Positions 1 through 9,100 of a stretch of 46,751 nucleotides of DNA are shown one piece after another. This DNA comes from a virus. The notes beneath the pieces were generated by a model. The model saw only the letters and a program-made list of their open reading frames with translations. It did no database searches and was not told the origin of the DNA. Both the position numbers and the translations under genes were made by a program. Every line of letters begins with the position of its first letter. The stretch's first letter is position 1. Location: IMG/VR virus record IMGVR_UViG_3300027741_000109, positions 1 through 46,751 of that record; one strand, 5' to 3'.

Positions 1-589
1 TCGTTTTTACAGGAAGACTCCAGTATTGTGCAGTATCGGTCTTGGTGCTGCAATCTACTGTTTCTAAAAATAATCTATTACGACTTGCATCAGTCTTTTT
101 GAAGTTACATTCAAATGTAACACGTGCTTCTGTTGCACTTGGATTACGTGCAATTACTGTTACTTCGCTTTCTGGAAGTTGGTCTGTTTCTACAAGGCTT
201 GCACTTGCATGACGTAATTTGTAACCTTGTTCTTTCATTGTTTCACTGATTTTATTTGCTGGTGCAATGTTACGAACAAAATCTGGAGTAATGCCAGCAG
301 CTTCCATTGGAGGTTGATGAAGGAACTTCTTTTGAACCTTGCTGCCATCACGTTCAAATGTCAACACAAACTCTGCCATTTGTTGTGCCGTGCCTTCACT
401 TAGTAGACGATTGCGATCTAGTAAATTCCAAGCAGCATTGTCAAGTGCGATTGTTACATGCTTGTCGCTGTGTTCAACTACTGTTGCTAGAACACTTGTA
501 ACACTGTTAAGTTCAATGTTTACAACATCACCAGTAACTGGTGCCTTCATTGCTCTGTCTACTTGTGCTACATAATCTAGAAAGTTCAT
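1..589 (-). CDS. Hypothetical protein, C-terminus cut by window edge
   Basis: I read this frame directly: it opens at the ATG at 589, preceded by an AGGA ribosome site, and stays open for 196 codons to the window edge. The N-terminus begins MNFLDYVAQVDRAMKAP. I do not recognise the family. It is soluble-looking, with no signal peptide or membrane segment, and is rich in Thr/Val strands. It lies downstream, in the same direction, of two other unknown genes in the structural block, so a virion or assembly role is plausible but only by context. Confidence 0.75.
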   Translation of the reverse strand, partial: MNFLDYVAQVDRAMKAPVTGDVVNIELNSVTSVLATVVEHSDKHVTIALDNAAWNLLDRNRLLSEGTAQQMAEFVLTFERDGSKVQKKFLHQPPMEAAGITPDFVRNIAPANKISETMKEQGYKLRHASASLVETDQLPESEVTVIARNPSATEARVTFECNFKKTDASRNRLFLETVDCSTKTDTAQYWSLPVKT

Positions 590-598
590 TGTGATTCC

Positions 599-1342
599 TT
601 AGTCAAAACTTACTGCTACATGTGTTGGGTTATCGCCGCCAGCAACCTTTGGATAAGTTGCCTTTGGACGATGAATACCATTGCCTTTTGGCACTGCTGC
701 TGAAATACCTTTAGTCATTTCGTGTGGACTATTGGTATAAGGACGCTCTGCTGCATCTTCAATTGTCTCTGGACCGCTCATACCAATTGGCAAATCGCTA
801 TCCATGCTCATATCAATATCCATGCTAGGACCGCCATCGATACTTGGAAGATTTGCACCTACAGATGGAAGACCCATAGGTTCTACTGGTTCGCTAGGAA
901 CCATTGCATGATCGCTTGGAATTTCTGGCATACCGCCGCCCATTGGAGAAGCACCAGGTACATCGCCAGGTGCGCCAGCCATATCAGGTGAGTTAACACC
1001 ATTTACCATACCAGCAAGTTTAAGAATCTGTGCTAGAATTGCATCATCGCCGCTTGTCTTAATTTCAATGCCTTCTGCAACAGGTGCTCCCATTTTAGTA
1101 GCATTCTGAATAGCATGTGCCATTTCTGGACTGCGTGATTCAAGTTCACGTAGCTTTGATAGAACATCAACCATATAAGAACCATTGCTTGTTGATGGCA
1201 TTGTTGTCTTTGTTTCAACAACCTTCTGCTCAGTTGGTGTAATAGTGTTTAACTTTGCAACACTACTGATAGCACGACCAAGTTCTTCTGGGCTGCGTCC
1301 TTGTATTTCTTGTAATTTCTTTATTACATCAATCATTTGCAT
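599..1342 (-). CDS. Hypothetical protein with a repeated N-terminal helix motif and a Met/Pro/Gly-rich middle
   Basis: 247 aa, not recognised. Two related helical segments occur near the N-terminus: VIKKLQEIQGRSPEELGRAI (about residues 5-24) and VLSKLRELESRSPEMAHAI (about 59-77), an internal duplication. Residues about 115-205 are low complexity (Met, Pro, Gly, Ser, Asp), suggesting a flexible linker; the C-terminus is basic. The start overlaps the stop of the upstream gene, so the two are translationally coupled. Being in the structural block, it could be a head-assembly or core-type protein, which is an inference only. Confidence 0.7.
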   Translation of the reverse strand: MQMIDVIKKLQEIQGRSPEELGRAISSVAKLNTITPTEQKVVETKTTMPSTSNGSYMVDVLSKLRELESRSPEMAHAIQNATKMGAPVAEGIEIKTSGDDAILAQILKLAGMVNGVNSPDMAGAPGDVPGASPMGGGMPEIPSDHAMVPSEPVEPMGLPSVGANLPSIDGGPSMDIDMSMDSDLPIGMSGPETIEDAAERPYTNSPHEMTKGISAAVPKGNGIHRPKATYPKVAGGDNPTHVAVSFD

Positions 1343-1914
1343 TATCGTTGTCCTGCTCTGCTTGGTAGTGGTGGTAGTTTATTTTTTCTTGTTCCGACAG
1401 GACTAGTGTTGCTCTGTGGAAAATCATTTGAAGTTTTGCCTACAGTTGGCTTTACTGCAAAAGGATATTCAATTGAAGTTGAAGCAATAGCGTTTGCTAA
1501 ATCTGCAAGCAACTGCGGTGCTTTTTGTTCTGGATAATTCTTCTCAAGAATTGCCTGACCATCAGCTTCTGGAACCATTGGTGCTGCTAAAATTTCTTGG
1601 TTTGGCGTAAGAACTAAAATTCTACTCAGTGATACTTGTGTTGCCTCGTGAATTGCTGCTTGAATCTCAGCAGGAGTTGCTGGATACTGAACAACTAAAT
1701 CAATCATATACAAATCTGTTGCTTTAAGATGCAAGAATCCTGTATGATCTTCGCTTACTGGCAAGTGCTTTGGTTCACTGATAGCTTCGAGATTCCAACG
1801 TGCTAATACTTTTTGCAAACTTTCCATTTGTTCTTTGGAAAATTGTTCTGCAATTTTAACACGGAAACCATATTTCTTTTCGGTTTCTGAAATATATTGT
1901 CTTAGGGTTTTCAT
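1342..1914 (-). CDS. Hypothetical protein in structural block (starts MKTLRQYI)
   Basis: 190 aa, no recognised domain. An alpha/beta-looking region (residues about 20-135) is followed by a Pro/Ser/Lys-rich basic tail. The ATG at 1914 has an AAGG ribosome site, and a late-promoter box (ATAAATA) lies at 1936-1942, inside the end of the neighbouring homing endonuclease gene. The N-terminus resembles the style of many T4-like head proteins, but I cannot assign it. It is followed by a 1-nt-overlapping gene, so the pair is probably one transcription unit. Confidence 0.7.
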   Translation of the reverse strand: MKTLRQYISETEKKYGFRVKIAEQFSKEQMESLQKVLARWNLEAISEPKHLPVSEDHTGFLHLKATDLYMIDLVVQYPATPAEIQAAIHEATQVSLSRILVLTPNQEILAAPMVPEADGQAILEKNYPEQKAPQLLADLANAIASTSIEYPFAVKPTVGKTSNDFPQSNTSPVGTRKNKLPPLPSRAGQR

Positions 1915-1930
1915 TGTTAAACCTTTTTTA

Positions 1931-2581
1931 TTAAGTATTTATTGCTTTCGGAAAGTTTTTATTAAATCGTGCTTTTTGTGCCGCAGATATTCTTGCTCTT
2001 GATTCATCTGATAAAGGTTTTGCGTTTTGTTTTCTAGTCGTTACTTTTTTTGCAATTGTTTCAGCAGATTGTTTAGTACCATACATATTGTGTTTTTCAC
2101 CTTGTTTTGCAGCAGATAATTTTTCTAATGTTTCAGGTGAATGTTTCTTACCAATATTTGCTTTTTTTAATTTTTCACAAAACTCTTGTGATTTTTTTCT
2201 ATCTTTGTGCCACGATGGTTTTCCTTTATGTGCCGCACTAATCTTTGCTTTTGTTTCTGCTGAATGTTTTCTTCCTACATTAAACTTTCCACCGCTTGCG
2301 CCTTCTCCGCCATCAGTTTTATTTAATAATATACCAGTTTCAATATCTTTTCTACCGTACCAACGAATTAAGCGGCGTTCTATTGCTAATGCACCTATTT
2401 CAGTTAAATTGTGTTCAAGTATAATAATTTTAGACTGATCTTTTGGAACAGATATGCCATTATGTCTAGCATAAACTCTTTTTCCTGTTCCCTTACCGAT
2501 ATAATAAGGCGTTAAGTCACTTGCTCTTATATAGGCATATACATAATATCCGCTTGGCGGATTAGTGCTGGTAAATACCAT
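1931..2581 (-). CDS. GIY-YIG homing endonuclease with NUMOD3 repeats
   Basis: 216 aa. The GIY-YIG nuclease domain spans about residues 8-95: the YYVYAYI strand, then [10 protein letters not shown] carrying the catalytic-type Arg, and later a Glu-rich helix ([11 protein letters not shown]). Three NUMOD3-like DNA-binding repeats follow ([24 protein letters not shown]). An open frame extends upstream to 2728, but it would overlap the gp16-like gene; the ATG at 2581 has an AAGGA site and starts just before the nuclease domain, so I chose it. It is free-standing between the gp16-like gene and the 190-aa gene, a typical selfish insertion in a phage structural operon. Confidence 0.9.
   Translation of the reverse strand: MVFTSTNPPSGYYVYAYIRASDLTPYYIGKGTGKRVYARHNGISVPKDQSKIIILEHNLTEIGALAIERRLIRWYGRKDIETGILLNKTDGGEGASGGKFNVGRKHSAETKAKISAAHKGKPSWHKDRKKSQEFCEKLKKANIGKKHSPETLEKLSAAKQGEKHNMYGTKQSAETIAKKVTTRKQNAKPLSDESRARISAAQKARFNKNFPKAINT
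1936..1942 (-). promoter_or_regulatory. Late promoter box inside GIY-YIG gene 3' end
   Basis: ATAAATA on the minus strand at the last codons of the homing endonuclease, about 22 nt before the ATG at 1914. Confidence 0.5.
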
Positions 2582-2639
2582 TGCGCTGTGTTCCTTATAA
2601 ACATAGAGTAGGTGGGGCGGCAACCCGTGACCTACACTA

Positions 2640-3074
2640 TTATTTATCTTTATTTCTAAATGTAGATAACAGTTCGTTACGGTCAAATACTTGTGCTTCA
2701 ACATTAAGAGAATCATCGCCGCCAGCATCCTTATTCATATCATGCTGCATCTTCTGCATCTTAAGTAGAATTTCAGTTTGCTTTAACTTTTTCTGAACCT
2801 TGCCTAATTTTGCAGTAACGGCTGCAGTTAGCATTTTGGCACTTGCTTCAAATATTGGTGCTGCAAACCTGGCTTCTACATTCATTCCAAGCGATTGTAA
2901 GTTTTCAAAACTCTCTACTGCTTGATCTGCTAATTGGTCAAGGTCTTTGTCCAGAGCATCTTCTGCTACTTGTGGCAATGAACTTTCAATTTGGTGTGCG
3001 TTCTCTAAGGCTTCTACAACCTCTTTGCTTTGTGCCGATGGTAAGTTAAAAAGATTTTCTAATTTTTCTGTCAT
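2640..3074 (-). CDS. 16: Probable terminase small subunit (T4 gp16-like)
   Basis: 144 aa. The arrangement matches T4 gp16: an acidic N-terminus, then a helical core (about residues 70-112, [20 protein letters not shown] and a Met/Lys/Gln helix), then a short tail containing [10 protein letters not shown], which parallels the NATVF-GSPTELM tail of T4 gp16. The role would be DNA recognition and regulation of the packaging motor. The large subunit (gp17) is not next door, as it would be in T4. The call rests on pattern similarity by eye; a structural chaperone or scaffold is possible. Confidence 0.55.
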   Translation of the reverse strand: MTEKLENLFNLPSAQSKEVVEALENAHQIESSLPQVAEDALDKDLDQLADQAVESFENLQSLGMNVEARFAAPIFEASAKMLTAAVTAKLGKVQKKLKQTEILLKMQKMQHDMNKDAGGDDSLNVEAQVFDRNELLSTFRNKDK

Positions 3075-3082
3075 ACTATTAA

Positions 3083-3529
3083 TTATCGTTTTTTCTTCTT
3101 GGTACCAGCAAACATATCATGTTCGGTAATAACTCTAAACTGTATTTGCTGACGTTGGCACCATTCTGCTGCTGCTTTCCACTTTGCTTGGTTCACAACC
3201 GCTTGTATTTGGGTTCGTTGACTGCGACCAGCGGCTTCTAAACTTGTTTCCTTATGAGGCTTAATTTCTACAAGTTCTGCATGTAAATTTTTGTTTACAT
3301 CTTCATAAACTACAAAAAAATCAGGAACATAACTTTTAGTTTTACCAACAACAGGATTAACATAAGGTATAGAGATGCTTTCACTTGCCCAATTCTTAAC
3401 ACTTGGATGAGTGTCAAGAAAGGTCATAAATTTTAATTCCCAACTGCTGCGGTATCTTATACTGCCACGACCTGCATACTTTTCTGGATTTTTAGGAGTG
3501 AACAGCCCTTGACTATACTTTAGACTCAT
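3083..3529 (-). CDS. 4: Head completion protein (T4 gp4-like, TnsA/nuclease fold)
   Basis: 148 aa, close to T4 gp4 (about 150). Diagnostic segments are the N-terminal KYSQGLFTPKNPEKYAG, then RYRSSWELKFMTFLD, SESISIPY, the PDFFVVYED strand and VEIKP, and a C-terminal NQAKWKAAAEWC...FRVITEHD. The E/PDF/EIKP spacing is that of a restriction-endonuclease-like fold. In T4 this protein completes the DNA-filled head before the neck is added. It overlaps the upstream gene by 4 nt (ATGA), so translation is coupled. Confidence 0.85.
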   Translation of the reverse strand: MSLKYSQGLFTPKNPEKYAGRGSIRYRSSWELKFMTFLDTHPSVKNWASESISIPYVNPVVGKTKSYVPDFFVVYEDVNKNLHAELVEIKPHKETSLEAAGRSQRTQIQAVVNQAKWKAAAEWCQRQQIQFRVITEHDMFAGTKKKKR

Positions 3530-3885
3530 GCAATAATATTTCGAGAAACTAGTGGAGCAGTTGCATTGTTTCTCTTATAACCTAACTTACTCGTAGAACC
3601 TTTTGCACTGTTAAAGAAACTAATCAACAATTCTTTTATATTTGTACTATTTGGTGCTGCCTGAAACTGTTGCAATACTGTCAGTGGTTCAAGGTTGTTA
3701 TTATAGGTAAGTGCTATAACACTTTGTGCAAGAGCACCAGCAGCATCGCTACTATTTGTTAATGTATAGAAGTAACCATATACTTGCCCCCACACAGCAT
3801 CACTAACTTGCATTGGCTGACTGAAATATCCATTAAAGAATACTTTTGTATCTGTAGGTTGGGTCGTGCTTGGTATGTTTGCCAT
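3526..3885 (-). CDS. Hypothetical virion-region protein, late promoter abuts its ATG
   Basis: 119 aa, not recognised. Mostly helical, with a polar N-terminus and no signal peptide. A late box (ATAAATA, 3891-3897) lies exactly 5 nt before the ATG, and there is no Shine-Dalgarno sequence between them. It is coupled by a 4-nt overlap to the gp4-like gene. The position between the tube-fold protein and gp4 suggests a small head or baseplate part, by context only. Confidence 0.7.
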   Translation of the reverse strand: MANIPSTTQPTDTKVFFNGYFSQPMQVSDAVWGQVYGYFYTLTNSSDAAGALAQSVIALTYNNNLEPLTVLQQFQAAPNSTNIKELLISFFNSAKGSTSKLGYKRNNATAPLVSRNIIA

Positions 3886-3890
3886 GAAAA

Positions 3891-3897
3891 TATTTAT
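3891..3897 (-). promoter_or_regulatory. Late promoter box abutting ATG at 3885
   Basis: ATAAATA, 5 nt, ATG. No ribosome site in between. Confidence 0.65.
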
Positions 3898-5402
3898 GCA
3901 ACGTTATTTTTACTGTAAGCAATATAATTTTTTGCAACAGGAACTAGGTCTGTGCCTGGTGCTACATTAAGTTGTGCGATCTGTGTTGAAGCGAGTGCAA
4001 TGTCACTTGTGCTATATCCACTGCTTAACAATGTTTGTTGCCAACTTGCTCCAGTATATATTGGATTAACAGGAGCGGCTGGATTGTTAAAATCAATCAT
4101 GCTTGGTATGCTATTTGGTTGTCCATAGTTTATAGTTCCAACACCAATAACATTTGTTGGATTATCAATATATTGTTGAGCAATAACGGTTTGTGCAGTT
4201 ATGGTATTTTGAAATCCATATTGGTCAAGTGTTGTTTGTGGAACTGTATCTACAAAGTTGCTAGCACCGTTAATTTGGTCTATGCTATATCCTTGATTCC
4301 ATAAACCACTTTGATAACTGCCATCACTAAAAGGATTAACTGTTGAAGGTGATAAACTTGGCTGATCAGGGTTTATAAATCCAGTTGCAGAATCAGGATT
4401 AAAGATAGGTTGTCTATCAGGTGAATTTTGTGAAAAACTTGGACTTATTGTATTTGCTAATGGAAATACTGTATCTGCACCATTTTGATTGCTTGCATTA
4501 TTGTTGATAATGCTTTCAATTTCTTGCTGACTAAATCCAGTATTGGTTGATGGATAATATTGATTAGTTTGATCAGCAAATCCAAAACTGCCCCGTGCTT
4601 GTTGACGCAATTGTGATTGGTTATAAAAATCTTGACCTTGTGGTTCTAACCCACCAGTTATTGGATTTACATAATAACCACGTCCATATTGTCCACTTAA
4701 TCCACTTAAATTATTATCATAGAACGCACTGTCATTAAATCCAGGTATACCGCCTGTGTATCCTTGTTCATAAGTTACACCGTTATAACGAACTTGCATA
4801 GTAGCTTCCATTATGCCCTGTCCTTCACTATAATCATGAGTATCATGTTGAAAACTTGTAATCACAGGATTCATTAGTGTAATCTTATTGCTTTCGCCAC
4901 CAAACATACTATAAATTTCAATTGCACTAAAGAACGGCGTTAGACTGCCATTATCTAAGCCCCAAGAACTGTGCAAACGATCTTGATAACGATCATCATA
5001 TTGATAATCATTAAACCCATATTTTCCATCAGCATAATAATAATTGTAATAATTTTGCCATAGTTCACGAAGACCATTACTGTTATCATCGTGAAATTTT
5101 ATATTAACTGGCTCATACTTAATTCTGTCTTGAATATAAACATGGCGATTATATTGATTTAAATCTTTTACATCCATAGTAAACTTAGGAAGGTCAACTG
5201 TTTTAACAAGATAACCAATTTCACTGGCATCAATGTAATTTGGCACATCTGATGCAAGGACAAAGTTTACATAAAAAAGATATTTGGATTTTGGAGCACG
5301 GCTAAAATTGTTGGTGCGAAAAACTTGGGCGGCGTGTGCATAATCATGCACTTCGCCGCCGTGTAGTAAACTATTGAGGATGGAACCAAGTAAACTAGCC
5401 AT
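3894..5402 (-). CDS. Tail tube-fold protein with long Gln/Asn-rich C-terminus (gp19/gp54-like)
   Basis: 502 aa. Residues about 25-215 look like the T4 gp19-type tube fold: SRAPKSKYLFYVNFVL, LVKTVDLPKF, YNRHVYIQDRIKYEPVNIKF, then HDDNSNGLRELW and a YYNYYYADGKYG turn. After that comes a Gly/Asn/Gln/Ser-rich region with related short segments (SGLWNQGYSIDQINGAS, LLSSGYSTSDIALAS). Lying next to gp19 and carrying extra C-terminal sequence, it may be the tube initiator (gp54 role) or a specialised tube subunit. AAGG ribosome site before the ATG at 5402. Confidence 0.65.
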   Translation of the reverse strand: MASLLGSILNSLLHGGEVHDYAHAAQVFRTNNFSRAPKSKYLFYVNFVLASDVPNYIDASEIGYLVKTVDLPKFTMDVKDLNQYNRHVYIQDRIKYEPVNIKFHDDNSNGLRELWQNYYNYYYADGKYGFNDYQYDDRYQDRLHSSWGLDNGSLTPFFSAIEIYSMFGGESNKITLMNPVITSFQHDTHDYSEGQGIMEATMQVRYNGVTYEQGYTGGIPGFNDSAFYDNNLSGLSGQYGRGYYVNPITGGLEPQGQDFYNQSQLRQQARGSFGFADQTNQYYPSTNTGFSQQEIESIINNNASNQNGADTVFPLANTISPSFSQNSPDRQPIFNPDSATGFINPDQPSLSPSTVNPFSDGSYQSGLWNQGYSIDQINGASNFVDTVPQTTLDQYGFQNTITAQTVIAQQYIDNPTNVIGVGTINYGQPNSIPSMIDFNNPAAPVNPIYTGASWQQTLLSSGYSTSDIALASTQIAQLNVAPGTDLVPVAKNYIAYSKNNVA

Positions 5403-5412
5403 TGTTTAACCT

Positions 5413-6036
5413 TTAGCCAGTGATACTAGCCCCACGAGTTCTTGTTACTGTCTTTCCAACGCCTGTAGTTGTTGGTACTTGTAACGCATTATCATAACGC
5501 AATGTCATGCTGATAGTTGCTGGATCATTGCTTTGATAATCAAAGTTATTATAGTTAACTTCTTGAATAAAGCAACCATACAACTGCCAAGTTTCAAGCG
5601 TAGTTGGACCATTGGCACCGTTGCCGCCGTCAAGTGCTTCAAACTGGGTAATGAACTTATAATCAATACCACTGACTGCACTTGCCTGTTCAGCAAAGTC
5701 AAACTGCTTCTGCAATTGCTCACCAACAAGTAGACGCACACTACCATTGGCATCGTCACGTAGTTCTACGCTAACAGTTTGCCATTCTGGTTTGCCTTGT
5801 AGATACATTTTACTGTTATACAAGTCAATAGTGATTGGGTTAAAGTTTAGGTTAGGACGTGTGAAACTCATAACCTGTTTAGTTAGTTCTGTAGTTGGGC
5901 TAGTAACGCCAAAGTTTAGAAATGTAACTCTAAAGCGATACTTTAGCAAAGGCATTAATAAGCCTTGGTTACCTGCACTCTGGTCACTATTACTGGCAAC
6001 AGGAACTGTCATGTTGAGTAATGATGCAACTGCCAT
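5413..6036 (-). CDS. 19: Tail tube protein (T4 gp19-like)
   Basis: 207 aa, the expected size for gp19 (T4: 163; marine T4-like phages often longer). The fold signature is visible: LLKYRFRVTFLNFG, VMSFTRPNLNF, ITIDLYNSKMYLQGKPEWQTVSVELRDDANGSV, QLYGCFIQEVNYNNFDYQSNDPATISMTLRYDNA in successive order. It forms the inner tube through which DNA passes. It has its own late promoter (ATAAATA, 6055-6061) and an AGGAG site, and it follows a terminator that separates it from gp18. Confidence 0.85.
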   Translation of the reverse strand: MAVASLLNMTVPVASNSDQSAGNQGLLMPLLKYRFRVTFLNFGVTSPTTELTKQVMSFTRPNLNFNPITIDLYNSKMYLQGKPEWQTVSVELRDDANGSVRLLVGEQLQKQFDFAEQASAVSGIDYKFITQFEALDGGNGANGPTTLETWQLYGCFIQEVNYNNFDYQSNDPATISMTLRYDNALQVPTTTGVGKTVTRTRGASITG

Positions 6037-6054
6037 CTGATTCTCCTATAGAAG

Positions 6055-6061
6055 TATTTAT
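6055..6061 (-). promoter_or_regulatory. Late promoter for tail tube gene
   Basis: ATAAATA with a 19-nt gap to the ATG that holds AGGAG. Confidence 0.7.
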
Positions 6062-6093
6062 ATTACTTTGCTCACTTTTAATTGGGGGTATAA

Positions 6094-6121
6094 AAAAAGC
6101 CGCTATTGCTAGCGGCTTTTT
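6094..6121 (-). terminator. Intrinsic terminator after the tail sheath gene
   Basis: An 11-12 bp perfect hairpin (arms around GCCGCT / AGCGGC, TTGC loop) is flanked on the minus-strand 3' side by a run of seven T. It ends the gp18 transcript, so the very abundant sheath and tube mRNAs are made separately. Confidence 0.85.
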
Positions 6122-6140
6122 ATTAATTATTTTAACAACC

Positions 6141-9100
6141 TTATATGGTTGCAGTAGTCATTAGACTTGTAGTACTATTGCTTAGACCACCAAGACCTGC
6201 ACCAGTGCCAGCAATTGCACCAGTATTCAAGATACGAACAGGGATATAGATGAACTCTACAGCCTTTGTTGGTTCAATTGCAATATCAATATGCAATTCG
6301 TTACGGTCAATGGTAGCAGGTGTATTGTTTGTAGTATCGCAAACTACTAGGTAGTCATAGATACCACGTTGAGCAACGATATTATTCAGCAAGCCAGCAA
6401 CTGCATTTGTTGCTTCGTTACGAGTAATAGTATCATTTGGCTCGAACACCAATGGCTTAGCAAGACGCTCAAGGTTGTAACGTAGATAGTTAATCAAACG
6501 AGCAACGTTGATACGGTCAAGTGCAGTAGCAGTTGCCTGACGAGTGTGGTTACCATAGTTGAGGATACCTTCTGTTGGGAACACTGCAACTGGGTTAACA
6601 TTGTTGCTATACAATAGATCACGTAGACCTTGGCTTGTTCCAATACTATAGAACTTACCAGTTACACGATCAACATAACCAATCTTTGTTACGTTATCAA
6701 TCTTACCACGCAGAGCACCCGCTGGAGCAAACCATGGAGCACTTGCTTGGTCACTCTTAATAACCATGCGTAGAATTGCGTGAGTGATTGGCACAACTAC
6801 CTGTCCAACACCATCAAGTGCATTGGTATAAGCAGCACCTGGATAGAATACCGCAGTATAACTATCACTTGTTGCTAGACCTTCTTCATCACTGGAACTT
6901 ACTCCTGCACTATTAGTGATATAATTGTTTACACTAGTAGTATCGCTTGATAGACCCATTGGAGTATCAGCAAGAATAAAGCCAGTATTACGACGATCAT
7001 TGTTTAGACTTATTAGGTTACTAGTAAGTTCTGGATAACCAGGACATACAAGTAGATTGAAGTTAATTTGATCTTCACGAGCAGTTGTACTGTTATCTAC
7101 TGCTTGTTTAAGAGCACTTACTACAACATTGCGAACAGCCTTGCGACCCATATATGGAGTTCCATTAGCATTCTTACCACTTACACTGCTCCAAGTTGCA
7201 GCAACATCTGGAAGAGTTTGTAATGGATAGTTTGTACTGTTAAACTTGCTTGAAATATATTGTTTAACATTGTAACTGCTACGACGAGTATTGAATAGAA
7301 TCATACCACGTGGATATAGTTGTGGGTTAAGAACATCCAAATCAACATAATCGCTTGTTAACAAACTAACAATAGTTGGCTTTGCATCAAGTGCAGGGTC
7401 TGATTTACCATTAGTATCCCAACGAGCATCAGCAAATAGGATACCGCTTTCTGTAGTGTTATCAGTGTTATCAAGAAGAATCCATTGGTCAGTGCCATTA
7501 TAACGCTGCCAACGATAGATTGTTGGATAATTTTCAAGATCAGCAGTTGAAACCCACAAATCGCCGTATACAAGTGCAGTGCCATCGGTTTGTGTAGTTG
7601 GCTTGCTGCTGCTAATGATTGGTCCAAGTGGATCGGTGTTGCTTAGGTTATAACCACGGCTATCGCTAGTTACGTTCTTATAGCCTTTCCAAATAGTACC
7701 GTTGTTAATCATAACATCTACTTCAAGTGGAGTTTCATAATACCACAATGTGCCATCATCTGGCGCAACAACTGGTGCAGTTGATTGTTGATATAGGTAT
7801 TCAGCAGGCTGCCAATAAGTTCCTGTTAGAGTACCATTACCAGCATCATCATATATATTAGTTGTACTTGTAGTAATACCAGCAGTAGTTAGTGGTGTAT
7901 TGGTAGTGTTTACAAACACAATATCACCAGCATTTGTATGACCAAATTGAATATTATTTGTGCTTGTTAATGTACAAGTCAAATATGGAATATTCAATGC
8001 TAACACATCGCTTACAAAACTTGCCGCAGTAGTACCACTTAAAGTTACTGTATAAGTGCTGCTTAGTGCACTGCTACCAGGAGTTGTTACCTGAATTGTA
8101 AATGCATCATTTGCAGTGAATGTTGGTGCTGATACTGTACCTGTTACAGTAAGTGGCGTACCAGTACCCATCCATTGTAGCAATTTAAATGTACCAGTAT
8201 TATTTCCAAGAATATCATACTTCACAAATAGTGTATCTGTTGCAATACCTAAACCACCAAGAGTTGGATCAATATTGTATGTTGCAATACGACGATGTTG
8301 ATAAACTGGCGCAGGAATAGCATCCCAATTCATTGTAGCACTGTTCCAACGATATACAGTGAAGTTTGCACCACTATTTACAGCAGTAGTTTTTAACCAA
8401 ATACTGCCACTTGGACGTGGAGTACTATCAGTACTTTTCCATGCAGGTACGCTATAGTGTGCACCATAACTTAGGGCTGCATCATAGTAAGTTCCGCCAG
8501 TTATACCAAGATTTGTAAGTGGTTGACCTGCTGAATTACTAATAGCAATCTTACCATCGGCATTGCTACCATCACTTCTTGCCAACGCATTGGCAAATAA
8601 GTTGAAGTAACCATTGAGTAGTTTTGCATTAACGCCAGGAAGTGCAGCACTATTAATAGTTGCAACAAGGTTAGCAACGCTTGTGTTTGCAATAGTGAAA
8701 GTTGTTCCGTTAAGACTAATAGCATTTGTTAGTGTAAGAGTAGTTGCCTGTGAATTACCAACAATAGTTGGTGTTCTTGCCATCCATGCATTACTACCGA
8801 TTGTCTGCCAAGAATTATCATACATCTTCTGATAAATTGGGTTCTTAACATCAGTTGCAACAACAGCATATGTTCCAACAGTTCCAACATTGCTATAAGG
8901 AACACCACCAGTAAGTTGTGTTGTGCTTGTAATAACAAGAGGAGTTTGTGAATTGAATACTTGATTCGTAGCGTCCCATTGGAAAATACCCCAACTAGTA
9001 GTTGCAGTATCAAGCCATTGTGTTCCACCAGTAGGATCAGCATATGGACGGTTGCTGCTGCCACTCAACTGACCAAGGTTTACATTGGCACGAAGAATAT

